Under the pieces are notes generated by a model. The model did not search any database, was not told the origin of the DNA, and saw nothing but the letters and a program-made list of their open reading frames with translations. From the NCBI RefSeq assembly GCF_045679555.1, contig NC_092096.1, positions 21,599,016 through 21,663,015 on the forward strand: 64,000 nucleotides of DNA. The letters are read 5' to 3'. How positions within the stretch are numbered: the stretch's first letter is position 1; each line of letters opens with the position of its first letter. A program made the position numbers and the translations under genes. The DNA comes from Salvelinus alpinus (taxonomy: Eukaryota > Chordata > Actinopteri > Salmoniformes > Salmonidae). This document shows, piece by piece, positions 32,481 to 45,299 of the stretch.

Positions 32481-34291
32481 CTTAACTAACTGCTTCAGCC
32501 ATGCCACCTAACTGCTACTGCCCTGCTAGCTAACTGCTACTGCCACGCTGCCTAACTGCTACTGCCCTGCTACCTAACTGCTACTGCCCTGCTACCTAAC
32601 TGCTACTGCCCCCTACCTAACTGCTGCAGCCCAGCTACCTAACTGATGCAGCCTCACGAACTAACTGCTACCGCCTTGCTACCTAACTGCTACTGCCTTG
32701 CTACCTAACTGCTACTGCTCCACTACCTAACTGCTACTGCCCCACTACCTAACTGCTACTGCAACACTACCTAACTGCTACTGCCCTGCTACCTAACTGC
32801 TGCAGCCCCGCTACCTAACTGCTACCGCCTTGATACCTAGCTACTACTGCCCCACTACCTAACTGCTACTGTCCCGCTACCTAGCTGCTACTGCCCTGCT
32901 ACCTAACTACTACTGCCCCCTACCTAACTGCTGCAGCCCCGCTACCTAACTGCTACTGCCCTGCTACCTAACTGCTACTGCCCTGCTACCTAACTACTAC
33001 TGCCCTGCTACCTAACTGCTACTGCCCTGCTACCTAACTACTACTGCCCTGCTACCTAACTGCTACTGCCCTACTACCTAACTACTACTGCCCTGCTACC
33101 TAACTGCTACTGCCCTGCTACCTAACTGCTGCTGCCCTGCTACCTAACTGCTGCTGCCCTGCTACCTAACTGCTACTGCCCTGCTACCTAACTGCTACTG
33201 CCCTGCTACCTAACTGCTACTGCCCTGCTACCTAACTGCTGCTGCCCTGCTACCTAACTGCTACTGCCCTGCTACCTAACTGCTACTGCCCTGCTACCTA
33301 ACTGCTGCAGCCCAGCTACCTAACTGATGCAGCCTCACGAACTAACTGCTACCGCCTTGCTACCTAACTGCTACTGCCTTGCTACCTAACTGCTACTGCT
33401 CCACTACCTAACTGCTACTGCCCCACTACCTAACTGCTACTGCAACACTACCTAACTGCTACTGCCCCCTACCTAACTGCTGCAGCCCCGCTACCTAACT
33501 GCTACTGCCCTGCTACCTAACTGCTACTGCCCTGCTACCTAACTACTACTGCCCTGCTACCTAACTGCTACTTCCCTGCTACCTAACTGCTGCTACCTAA
33601 CTGCTACCTAACTGCTACTGCCCTGCTACCTAACTGCTACTGCCCTGCTACCTAACTGCTACTGCCCTGCTACCTAACTGCTACTGCCCTGCTACCTAAC
33701 TGCTGCTGCCCTGCTACCTAACTGCTACTGCCCTGCTACCTAACTGCTGCTGCCCTGCTACCTAACTGCTACTGCCCTGCTACCTAACTGCTACTGCCCT
33801 GCTACCTAACTACTACTGCCCTGCTACCTAACTGCTACTGCCCTGCTACCTAACTACTACTGCCCTGCTACCTAACTGCTACTGCCCTGCTACCTAACTG
33901 CTGCTGCCCTGCTACCTAACTGCTGCTGCCCTGCTACCTAACTGCTACTGCCCTGCTACCTAACTGCTACTGCCCTGCTACCTAACTGCTACTGCCCTGC
34001 TACCTAACTACTACTGCCCCACTACCTAACTGCTACTGTCCCGCTACCTAGCTGCTACTGCCCCACTACCTAACTACTACTGCCCCCTACCTAACTGCTG
34101 CAGCCCCGCTACCTAACTGCTACTGCCCTGCTACCTAACTGCTACTGCCCTGCTACCTAACTACTACTGCCCTGCTACCTAACTGCTACTGCCCTGCTAC
34201 CTAACTACTACTGCCCTGCTACCTAACTGCTACTGCCCTACTACCTAACTACTACTGCCCTGCTACCTAACTGCTACTGCTACCTAACTGC
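32481..34291. repeat. 22-bp minisatellite, unit 2 (about 80 copies)
   Basis: Same unit as unit 1, expanded to 1.8 kb. A longer block marked by gatgcagcctcacgaactaa appears twice (32,645 and 33,327), so blocks of units were duplicated as well as single units. The last 60 bases match the end of the unit 1 array. Confidence 0.93.
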
Positions 34292-35301
34292 TACGAAGCC
34301 TCCAGGGTTGATCCATGGCACGAAGCCTCCAGTGATGATCCATGGCACGAAGCCTCCAGTGATGATCCATGGCACGAAGCCTCCAGTAGTGATCCATGGC
34401 ACGAAGCCTCCAGTGGTGATCCATGGCACGAAGCCTCCAGTGGTGATCCAAGGCACGAAGCCTCTAGTGGTGATCCATAGCACGAAGCCTCCAGTGGTGA
34501 TCCATGGCACGACGCCTCCAGTGGTGATCCATGGCACGACGCCTCCAGTGGTGATCCATGGCACGACGCCTCCAGTGATGATCCGTGGCACGAAGCCTCC
34601 AGTGATGATTCATGACACGAAGCCTCTAGTGATGGTCCATGGCCCGGAGCCTGCAATGAGGATCCATGGCAGGAAGCCTCCAGTATTGATCCGCGGTCCG
34701 GGGCCTGCAGCAAGGGCCCCCAGTCCGGGGCTCGCAACGAGGGGGGGGGGGGGGACTGTCACGCCCTGGCTATAGAGAGGCTTTTATTCTCTATTTTGGT
34801 TAGGCCAGGGTGTGACTAGGGTGGGAATTCTAGTTTCTTTATTTCTATGTTTTCTGTTTCTATGGTCCCGTGTGGCTCAGTTGGTAGAGCATGGCGCTTG
34901 CAACGCCAGGGTTGTGGGTTCAATTCCCACGGGGGGACCAGGGTTCAATTCCCACGGGGGGACCAGGATGAATATGTATGAACTTTCCAATTTGTAAGTC
35001 GCTCTGGATAAGAGCGTCTGCTAAATGACTTAAATGTAAATGTATGTTTTGGCCGGGTAGGGTTCTCAATCAGGGACAGCTGTCTATCGTTGTCTCTGAT
35101 TGGGAATCATACTTAGGCAGCCTGTTTTTCCTCCTTAGTTGTGGGTAGTTGACTTTGTTAGTGGCCTGTATAGCCCTAGTCAGCTTCACGTTCGTTTTTG
35201 TTGTTTCTTGTTTTTGTTGGCGACATTCAAAATAAAAAGAAATGTACGCTGACCACGCTGCACCTTGGTCCGGTCATTTCCCTGACGACGTGCGTGAAAC
35301 A
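34292..35301 (+). mobile_element. LTR element remnant with minisatellite, unit 3
   Basis: Nearly identical to 28,136-29,146: minisatellite 34,292-34,739, G tract, 3' LTR 34,757-35,301 and SINE 34,865-35,041. It shares the gacgcctccag variants with unit 2 but SINE bases (gtaagtcgctc, cccacggggg) with unit 1. Confidence 0.85.
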
Positions 35302-36033
35302 CGGTGTATTCTTACTGTCTTGGCCTTAGGCATATATGTCACGGTGTCAAGGCATATGAACTAACAAGCTATAGAGCAAACAACTCAACTATCAAAACAC
35401 ATAGGTTGTAATATGGCTTTTTTTTCTGGCTTCCCCAGTGATTTACCTACGCACCGCTACTGTATGTTTTGCTCAGTCTGGCAGTAACCCAGAACTATCA
35501 GAGGCAGAGGATCTCTCAGCTGCTGCTGACAGCCACTGCATGTATATTGTTCTACTACATCCTAAACACTTATACAGTATGTACACATAGCATTTTGTCT
35601 CCATTTTGTCAGATTAACTCTTTCTGTAGATGAACTGTTTCCTCCTTTTATCTTCTTCTTTGGAAAGACTCAGGCAACGATACATACTGTACTTGCGGTA
35701 GGTAGCCAGCGGCTAAGGATTAGACCTGTGGCCAAAAGGTGGCCTGTTCGAATCCCGGGCTTGTCGCTGGAATAAACAGGCAGAATTGATTTCACAACTG
35801 TAGGGCTGCTGGGTTCACATCCTCAAAACATTCCCCTGATGTTGGGACCTTGAGCAAAGCCCCCGATAACCCCACAACATGCTTTCTATCCAGGGGTGCT
35901 GCACTGCAGATTGAACTGTGCTTCTCTCAACTGTATTTGGGATGTCTGCTGTTTGGGGGGGTTGAGAATGGAGCAGAAGACATATTTTGGTTCTTCGCTC
36001 TAACTAATGGACAAAGTTGTATTGTATTGTAAA

Positions 36034-38335
36034 GAAGTCAGCCAGAGTTGACGTGAGCCATAATTCAAACAGAGATATGCTTCCCTGGCAACCATTGCAA
36101 AACCACCTTTACTCCACACACAGAGACGCATACAAAGCTCTCCCTCGCCCTCCATTTGGCAAATCTGACCATGATTCTATCCTCCTGATTCCTGCTTTCA
36201 AGCAAAAACTAAAGCAGGAAGCACCAGTGACTCTGTCAAAAGAAAGTGGTCAGATGAAACAGATGCCAAGCTACAGCAGTCTTTTGCTAGCACAGACTGG
36301 AATATGTATCCGGGATTCTTCCGATGGCATTGAGGAGTACACCACATCAGTCACTGTTTTCATCAATAAGTGCATCGATGACGTCGTCCCTACAGTGACC
36401 GTACGTACATATCCCAACCAGAAGCCACGGATTACAGGCAACCTCCGCACTGAGCTAAAGGGTAGAGCTGCCGCTTTCAAGGAGCGGGACTCCAACCCGG
36501 AAGCTTATAAGAAATCCCGCAATGCCCCGCAATGCTCCCCCAATCAAACAGGCAAAGCTTCAATACAGGACTAAGATTGAATCGTACTACACCAGCTCTG
36601 ACGCTCGTCAGATGTTGCACGGCTTGCAAATTATTACAGACTACAAAGGGAAGCACAGCCGCGAGCTGCCCAGTGACACGACACTACCAGACGAGTTAAA
36701 TTACTTCTATGCTCACTTCGAGACAAGTAACACTGAAACATGCATGAGAGCTTCAGCTGTTCCAGACGACTGTGTGATCACGCTCTCCATAACCGATGTG
36801 AGTAAGACCTTTAAACAGGTCAACATTCACAAGGCACCGGACCAGACGGATTGCAAGGACGTGTACTCCGAGCATGCGCTGACCAACTGGCAAGTGTCTT
36901 CACTGACATTTTCAACCAGTTCCTGACTGAGTCTGTAATACCAACCTGTTTCAAGCAGACCACCATTGTCCCTGTACCCAAGAACACTAAGGTAACCTGC
37001 CTAAATGACTACCGACCCGTAGCACTCACATCTGTAACCATGAAGTGCTTTGAAAGGCTGGGCATGGCTCACATCAACACCATTATCCCAGAAACCCTAG
37101 AACCACTCCAATTTTCATACCGCCCCAACAGATCCACAGATGATGAAATCTATTTTGCCCCCCCATACTGCCCTTTCCCACCTGAACAACAGGAATACCT
37201 ATGTGAGAATGCTGTTCATTTACTACAGCTCAGCGTTCAACACCATAGTGCCCTCAAAGCTCATCACTTAGCTAAGGACCCTGGGAATGAACAACTCCCT
37301 CTTCAACTGGATCCTGGACTTCCTGACGGGCCGCCCCCAGGTGGTGAGGGTAGGTAACAAAACATCCATCACGCTGATCCTCAACACGGGCGCCCCTCAA
37401 GGGTGGGTGCTCAGTCCCTTCCTGTACTCCCTGTTCACTCATGGCTGCAGTGCCAGGCACGACTCCAACACCATCATCAAGTTTGTCGATAACACAACAG
37501 TGGTAGGCCTTATCACCGACAACGATGAGACAGCCTATAGGGAGGAGGTCAGGGACCTGGCCGTGTGGTGCCAGGACACTCTCCCTCAACGTGATCAAGA
37601 CAAAGAAGATGATTGTGGACAACAGGAAAAGGAGGACCGAGCACGCCCCTATTCTCATCGACAAGGCTGTAGTGGAGCAGGTTGAGAGCTTCAAGTTCCT
37701 TGGTGTCCACATCACCAACAAACTATCATGGTCCAAACACACTAAAACAGTCGTGAAGAGGGCATGACAAAGCTATTCCCACTCAGGAGACTGAAAAGAT
37801 TTGGCATGGGTACTCAGATCCTCAAAAGGTTCTACAGCTGCACCATCGAGAGCATCCTGACTGGTTGCATCACTGCCTGGTATGGCAACTGCTCGGCCTC
37901 CGACTGCAAGGCACTACAGACTGTAGTGCGCACGGCCCAGTACATCACGGGACTAAGTTGTATACCAAGCAGTGTCAGAGGAAGACACAAAAAATTGTCA
38001 ACGACTCCTGCCACCCTAGTCATAGACTGTTGTCTCTGCTACCGCACGACAAGCGGTACCGGAGCACCAAGTCTAGGTACAAAAGGCTTCTACCCCTAAG
38101 CCATAAAACTCCTGAACAGCTAATCAAAGGGCTACCCAGACCCCTCTTTTACGCTGCTGCTACTCTCTGTTTATTATGTATGCATAGCCACTTTAACTCT
38201 ACCTACATGTACATATTACCTCAACTAACCTGTGCTCCCGCTCATTGACTCTGCACTGGTACGCCCCTGTATATAGTCTCGCTATTGTTACTTTACTGCT
38301 GCTCTTTAATTACTTTTCTCTTATTTCTTATTCTG
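36034..38335 (+). mobile_element. Dead L2-like LINE, unit 3
   Basis: Same element as at 25,175, offset by 10,859 bp. It agrees with unit 1 at the ccagacgac and taaccgatg sites but with unit 2 at aaagctctccctcgcc. It carries the same FVDN box and frameshifts. Upstream, 35,696-35,780 has its own changes (agcggctaaggattag, gttcgaatcc). Confidence 0.88.
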
Positions 38336-38635
38336 AAGCAAGGATATGCATATGCTTGATACGATTTGAAAATAAACACTTTGAAGTTTGTGGAAATGTG
38401 AAATGAATGTAGGAGAATATCACACATTTGATCTGGTAAAAGATAATACAAAGAAAAAAAGCCTATGTTAGCTCAACCATCCCGTGGGGTCCCGTAAAGG
38501 TTAAAGCAATGATGGCTTCCTCTTACACCTGTATAACAAAGAGTTGATGGGAGGCTGGACCCGGACCTGCTTTTCTGGTTCTTCTCTAATGGTTAAGTGA
38601 AATACAGACATTTTATGGTTAAGTTAAAGACCCTC

Positions 38636-41600
38636 TTAACTAACTGCTTCAGCCATGCCACCTAACTACTACTGCCCTGCTAGCTAACTGCTACTGCCCC
38701 GCTGCCTAACTGCTACTGCCCTGCTACCTAACTGCTACTGCCCCGCTACCTAACTGCTACTGCCCCCTACCTAACTGCTGCAGCCCAGCTACCTAACTGA
38801 TGCAGCCTCACGAACTAACTGCTACCGCCTTGCTACCTAACTGCTACTGCCTTGCTACCTAACTGCTACTGCTCCACTACCTAACTGCTACTGCCCCACT
38901 ACCTAACTGCTACCGCCTTGATACCTAGCTACTACTGCCCCACTACCTAACTGCTACTGTCCCGCTACCTAGCTGCTACTGCCCTGCTACCTAACTACTA
39001 CTGCCCCCTACCTAACTGCTGCAGCCCCGCTACCTAACTGCTACTGCCCTGCTACCTAACTGCTACTGCCCTGCTACCTAACTACTACTGCCCTGCTACC
39101 TAACTGCTACTGCCCTGCTACCTAACTACTACTGCCCTGCTACCTAACTGCTACTGCCCTACTACCTAACTACTACTGCCCTGCTACCTAACTGCTACTG
39201 CCCTGCTACCTAACTGCTGCTGCCCTGCTACCTAACTGCTACTGCCCTGCTACCTAACTGCTACTGCCCTGCTACCTAACTGCTACTGCCCTGCTACCTA
39301 ACTGCTACTGCCCTGCTACCTAACTACTGCTGCCCTGCTACCTAACTGCTACTGCCCTGCTACCTAACTGCTACTGCCCTGCTACCTAACTGCTGCAGCC
39401 CAGCTACCTAACTGATGCAGCCTCACGAACTAACTGCTACCGCCTTGCTACCTAACTGCTACTGCCTTGCTACCTAACTGCTACTGCTCCACTACCTAAC
39501 TGCTACTGCCCCACTACCTAACTGCTACTGCAACACTACCTAACTGCTACTGCCCCACTACCTAACTGCTGCAGCCCCGCTACCTAACTGCTACCGCCTT
39601 GATACCTAGCTACTACTGCCCCACTACCTAACTGCTACTGTCCCGCTACCTAGCTGCTACTGCCCCACTACCTAACTACTACTGCCCCCTACCTAACTGC
39701 TGCAGCCCCGCTACCTAACTGCTACTGCCCTGCTACCTAACTGCTACTGCCCTGCTACCTAACTACTACTGCCCTGCTACCTAACTGCTACTGCCCTGCT
39801 ACCTAACTACTACTGCCCTGCTACCTAACTGCTACTGCCCTACTACCTAACTACTACTGCCCTGCTACCTAACTGCTACTGCCCTGCTACCTAACTGCTG
39901 CTGCCCTGCTACCTAACTGCTACTGCCCTGCTACCTAACTGCTACTGCCCTGCTACCTAACTGCTACTGCCCTGCTACCTAACTGCTACTGCCCTGCTAC
40001 CTAACTGCTGCTGCCCTGCTACCTAACTGCTACTGCCCTGCTACCTAACTGCTGCTGCCCTGCTACCTAACTGCTACTGCCCTGCTACCTAACTGCTACT
40101 GCCCTGCTACCTAACTACTACTGCCCTGCTACCTAACTGCTACTGCCCTGCTACCTAACTACTACTGCCCTGCTACCTAACTGCTACTGCCCTGCTACCT
40201 AACTGCTGCTGCCCTGCTACCTAACTGCTGCTGCCCTGCTACCTAACTGCTACTGCCCTGCTACCTAACTGCTACTGCCCTGCTACCTAACTGCTACTGC
40301 CCTGCTACCTAACTACTACTGCCCCACTACCTAACTGCTACTGTCCCGCTACCTAGCTGCTACTGCCCCACTACCTAACTACTACTGCCCCCTACCTAAC
40401 TGCTGCAGCCCTGCTACCTAACTGCTACTGCCCTGCTACCTAACTACTACTGCCCTGCTACCTAACTGCTACTGCCCTGCTACCTAACTACTACTGCCCT
40501 GCTACCTAACTGCTACTGCCCTACTACCTAACTACTACTGCCCTGCTACCTAACTGCTACTGCCCTGCTACCTAACTGCTGCTGCCCTGCTACCTAACTG
40601 CTACTGCCCTGCTACCTAACTGCTACTGCCCTGCTACCTAACTGCTACTGCCCTGCTACCTAACTGCTACTGCCCTGCTACCTAACTGCTGCTGCCCTGC
40701 TACCTAACTGCTACTGCCCTGCTACCTAACTGCTACTGCCCTGCTACCTAACTGCTACTGCCCTGCTACCTAACTACTACTGCCCTGCTACCTAACTGCT
40801 ACTGCCCTGCTACCTAACTACTACTGCCCTGCTACCTAACTGCTACTGCCCTGCTACCTAACTGCTGCTGCCCTGCTACCTAACTGCTGCTGCCCTGCTA
40901 CCTAACTGCTACTGCCCCCTACCTAACTGCTGCAGCCCAGCTACCTAACTGATGCAGCCTCACGAACTAACTGCTACCGCCTTGCTACCTAACTGCTACT
41001 GCCTTGCTACCTAACTGCTACTGCTCCACTACCTAACTGCTACTGCCCCACTACCTAACTGCTACTGCAACACTACCTAACTGCTACTGCCCCACTACCT
41101 AACTGCTGCAGCCCCGCTACCTAACTGCTACCGCCTTGATACCTAGCTACTACTGCCCCACTACCTAACTACTACTGCCCTGCTACCTAACTGCTACTGC
41201 CCTGCTACCTAACTGCTGCTGCCCTGCTACCTAACTGCTGCTGCCCTGCTACCTAACTGCTACTGCCCCCTACCTAACTGCTGCAGCCCAGCTACCTAAC
41301 TGATGCAGCCTCACGAACTAACTGCTACCGCCTTGCTACCTAACTGCTACTGCCTTGCTACCTAACTGCTACTGCTCCACTACCTAACTGCTACTGCCCC
41401 ACTACCTAACTGCTACTGCAACACTACCTAACTGCTACTGCCCCACTACCTAACTGCTGCAGCCCCGCTACCTAACTGCTACCGCCTTGATACCTAGCTA
41501 CTACTGCCCCACTACCTAACTGCTACTGTCCCGCTACCTAGCTGCTACTGCCCCACTACCTAACTACTACTGCCCCCTACCTAACTGCTGCAGCCCCGCT

Positions 41601-42849
41601 ACCTAACTGCTACTGCCCTGCTACCTAACTGCTACTGCCCTGCTACCTAACTACTACTGCCCTGCTACCTAACTGCTACTGCCCTGCTACCTAACTACTA
41701 CTGCCCTGCTACCTAACTGCTACTGCCCTACTACCTAACTACTACTGCCCTGCTACCTAACTGCTACTGCCCTGCTACCTAACTGCTGCTGCCCTGCTAC
41801 CTAACTGCTACTGCCCTGCTACCTAACTGCTACTGCCCTGCTACCTAACTGCTACTGCCCTGCTACCTAACTGCTACTGCCCTGCTACCTAACTGCTGCT
41901 GCCCTGCTACCTAACTGCTACTGCCCTGCTACCTAACTGCTGCTGCCCTGCTACCTAACTGCTACTGCCCTGCTACCTAACTGCTACTGCCCTGCTACCT
42001 AACTACTACTGCCCTGCTACCTAACTGCTACTGCCCTGCTACCTAACTACTACTGCCCTGCTACCTAACTGCTACTGCCCTGCTACCTAACTGCTGCTGC
42101 CCTGCTACCTAACTGCTGCTGCCCTGCTACCTAACTGCTACTGCCCTGATACCTAACTGCTACTGCCCTGCTACCTAACTGCTACTGCCCTGCTACCTAT
42201 CTACTACTGCCCTGCGACCTAAATGCTACTGCCCTGCGACCTAACTGCTACTGCCCTGCTACCTAACTGCTGCTGCCCTGCTACCTAACTGCTACTGCCC
42301 TGCTACCTAACTGCTGCTGCCCTGCTACCTAACTGCTACTGCCCTGCTACCTAACTGCTACTGCCCTGCTACCTAACTACTACTGCCCTGCTACCTAACT
42401 GATACTGCCCTGCGACCTAACTGATACTGCCCTGCTACCTAACTGCTACTGCCCTGCTACCTAACTGCTGCTGCCCTGCTACCTAACTGCTACTGCCCTG
42501 CTACCTAACTGCTGCTGCCCTGCTACCTAACTGCTACTGCCCTGCTACCTAACTGCTACTGCCCTGCTACCTAACTGATACTGCCCTGCTACCTAACAGC
42601 TGCTGCCCTGCTACCTAACTGCTGCTGCCCTGCTACCTAACTGCTACTGCCCTGCTACCTAACTGATACTGCCCTGCTACCTAACTGCTGCTGCCCTGCT
42701 ACCTAACTGCTGCTGCCCTGCTACCTAACTGCTGCTGCCCTGCTACCTAACTGCTGCTGCCCTGCTACCTAACTGATACTGCCCTGCTACCTAACTGCTG
42801 CTGCCCTGCTACCTAACTGATACTGCTCTGCTACCTAACTGATACTGCT
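38636..42849. repeat. 22-bp minisatellite, unit 3 (about 190 copies, higher-order structure)
   Basis: The array is 4.2 kb. The marker block with gatgcagcctcacgaactaa recurs at about 38,800, 39,414, 40,949 and 41,299, each followed by the same series of variants (ccgccttgc, tgctccac, tgcaacac). This is higher-order repetition. After about 42,130 new variants appear (gatactgccctg, cctgcgacc) and the array ends at gatactgctaaaatgg. The first bases agree with unit 1, not unit 2. Confidence 0.93.
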
Positions 42850-43132
42850 AAAATGGAAAGGGAAATGCAACACTGTTCTGTCCATCTCTCATATCAGTAT
42901 CATGTAGATACATTACACTCGAATGTTAGAACTATTTCTCCAGGCAAGACAAGACAGTGGGTTCTATCAAATCTGTCCTGAGTAAACACAGACCAGATAA
43001 ACAGATAAAACAATCTCACTAGTGTAGGCAGGGTAAACCGGTTTTCACGATTTCTATTAGTTCCATTTATAGTACAAAAAAATCAATAATATTTATGCAG
43101 AAACAGTTTGTGATCCACTGAAAAGCTAATGT
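42850..43132. other. Short unique stretch between the array and an LTR element
   Basis: No coding or repeat structure recognised. It forms the right flank of the triplication. Confidence 0.4.
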
Positions 43133-45058
43133 TGTAACGGCTGTTGGAAGGAGAGGACCAAGGTGCAGCGGGGTACGTGTTCATATTTATTGAATGAACA
43201 CTGAAATAACAAAAATAACAAAGAGAACGACCGAAACAGTTCTGGCTGGTGCAGACACACAAAACAGAAAACAACAACCCACAAAACACAGGTGGGATGA
43301 GGCTACCTAAGTATGGTTCTCAGAGACAACGATAGACAGCTGCCTCTGATTGAGAACCACACTCGGCCAAACACATAGAAATATAAAACATAGAACAAAA
43401 ACATAGAATGCCCACCCCAACTCAAGCCCTGACCAAACCAAAATAGAGACATAACAAAGGAACTAAGGTCAGGGCGTGACAGTACGCCCCCCCAAAGGTG
43501 CGGACTCTGGCCGAAAAACCTGAACCCATAGGGGAGGGTCTGTGTGGGCATTTCACCACGGTGGCGGCTCTGGTGCGGGACGTAGACCCCGCTCCACCTC
43601 TGGCTTGGCCCACTTAGGTGGCGACTCTGGCGGCTCCGGACAGGAGGGAGACTCTGGCGGCTCCGGACAGGAGGGAGACTCTGGCGGCTCCGGACAGGAG
43701 GGAGACTCTGGCGGTTCCGGACAGGAGGGAGACTCTGGCGGTTCCGGTCTGGGGATTGTCGCTGGAGGCTCCGGACTGGGGATCGTCGCAGGAGGCTCCG
43801 GACTGGGGATCGTCGCTGGAGGCTCCGGACTGGGGATCGTCGCTGGAGGCTCCGGACTGGGGATCGTCGCTGGAGTGGAGAGACACACAGGAGGCTTCGT
43901 GCCATGGATCATCACTGGAGGCTTCGTGCCATGGATCATCACTGGAGGCTTCATGCCATGGATCATCACTGGAGGCTTCGTGCCATAGATCATCACTGGA
44001 GGCTTCGTGCCATGGATCATCACTGGAGGCTTCGTGCCATGGGTCATCACTGGAGTCTTCGGGCCATGGATCACCACTGGAGGCTTAGTGCATGGAGCTG
44101 GCACAGGATATACATGACCGTGGAGGCGCACTGGAGGTCTGGAATGTAGAGCTGGCACAACACGTCCTGGCTGGATACTCACTTTAGCCCGGCAAGTGCG
44201 GAGCGCTGGCACAGGACGCACTGGGCTGTGAAGGCGCACTGGCGACACAGTGCGTAGAGCTGGCACAGGATATCCTGGACCGAGGAGGCGTACTGGAGAC
44301 CAGGAGCGCTGAGCCGGCACAACCTGTCCTGGCTGTATGCTCACTTTCGCACGGCAAGTGCGAGGAGCTGGCACAGAGTGCACCGGGCTGTGGATGCGCA
44401 CTGGAGACACATTGCGTATCTCCGCAAAACATGGTGCCTGAGCGGTCTCACGCTCCTTAAACGAGTGCGGAGAGTTGGCTCTGGTCTGAAACCTGGCTCC
44501 GCCAACCAACCCGTGTGCTGCCTCTCGTGCCTGCGTCTTGGTTGCGAACCCCGGTGTCGTCGTTGTTCCTCCCTTGCTGCCTCCATCTGCTCCCATGGAA
44601 GGCGATCCTTTCCAGCCAGGATCTCCTCCCTTGTCCAGGATCCCTTACCGTCCAGGATCTCCTCCCATGTCCAGGATGTCTGCTCCTCCTGGCCACGCTG
44701 CTTGGTCTGTTTGTGGTGGGATCTTCTGTCACGTTCGTTTAAAGATGGATTGGACAAAGGTGCAGCCTGGTAGGCGTACATCTTACTTTTATTTGATGAC
44801 ACCAAAAAAATACAAAACGAAACACACAGTTCTGTAGGGCTGGAAAGCAACAGTACAAAAACAAGATCCCACAATCTAAGGTGGGAAAAAGGGCTGCCTA
44901 AGTATGATCCCCAATTAGAGACAACGATAAACAGCTGCCTCTGATTGGGAACCATACTAGGCCAACCAAGAAATAGAAACATAGATTTGCCCACCCAAGT
45001 CATACCCTGACCTAACGAAATAGAGAATAAAAAGGCTCTCTAAGGTCAGGGCGTGAAA
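43133..45058 (-). mobile_element. LTR element on the minus strand with two LTRs and a proline-rich interior
   Basis: The 3' LTR is 43,481-43,133 (TGTCACGCCCTG...CCGTTACA) and the 5' LTR is 45,058-44,727. A G-rich polypurine tract (gggggggcgtact) precedes the 3' LTR. The two LTRs are clearly diverged, and the outer end at 45,058 reads TTTCACG where TGTCACG is expected. I found no TSD, and a G-rich tract also lies outside the 45,058 end. So these may be LTRs of two overlapping copies, not of one insertion. There is no RT or integrase. Confidence 0.7.
43553..44596 (-). pseudogene. Proline-rich reading frame of the LTR element (gag-like leader plus tandem repeats)
   Basis: A 347-codon open frame on the minus strand. 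Upstream in another frame (about 44,732-44,600) it is preceded by a motif-rich segment, SWTWEEILDGKGSWT and LPWEQMEAAREEQRR, which looks like a fragment of a retroelement structural protein. The 347-aa frame contains imperfect repeats of PVRLHSPV..VPALRT, then HGTKPPVMI (9 residues, 27 bp) about nine times, then PEPPATIPS and PEPPESPSC about five times each. Period 27 keeps the frame open. I infer a decayed structural gene swollen by minisatellites, not a host protein. Confidence 0.6.
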
Positions 45059-45299
45059 CTATGCCCCCGTTATTTATCCGACGGTTCTGACTTGGTGTAT
45101 AGGGAGAATACAGTAAGAACGGCCCATTCTGTTGCTGTCCATTTCAAAAGGGCTGAAACCAATAGGCATATCAACTACGTCCATTTAAACTCGCTCATTA
45201 ATGTCTTAATCAAAATGATGGCTTCCCTCATATCCGCAAATGTTTCCCTTATTCTGTATTTTGTACATCTCAATTGTTATATTGCATATATAGGTCTAT
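45059..45299. other. Short unassigned stretch between LTRs
   Basis: It starts with a C-rich tract (atgcccccg) that may be an old polypurine tract on the minus strand. Nothing else is recognisable. Confidence 0.35.

Larger units (their letters stand above)
23659..42849. repeat. Tandem triplication (macrosatellite) with minisatellite boundaries
   Basis: Three head-to-tail units share near-identical sequence. Any given site in unit 1 recurs 4,705 bp later in unit 2, and a further 6,154 bp later in unit 3. Each unit runs from the gaagcctccag minisatellite, through LTR+SINE, a SINE-like region and a dead LINE, to the 22-bp CTACCTAACTG minisatellite. The unit junction (taactgctacgaagcctcca) is identical at 28,130 and 34,286. 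Unit length differs only because the 22-bp array grows from about 0.35 to 1.8 to 4.2 kb. The right end meets unique sequence at 42,850. Confidence 0.93.

Noticed and set aside
32481..42849. CRISPR-like array of short direct repeats
   Set aside because: The 22-bp units are contiguous with no unique spacers, and the sequence is vertebrate. It is a minisatellite.
43128..45063. Target duplication around the 43,133-45,058 LTR element
   Set aside because: Flanks aatgt and ctatg differ. The outer end is mutated and a polypurine-like tract lies beyond it, so the two LTRs may belong to different copies.
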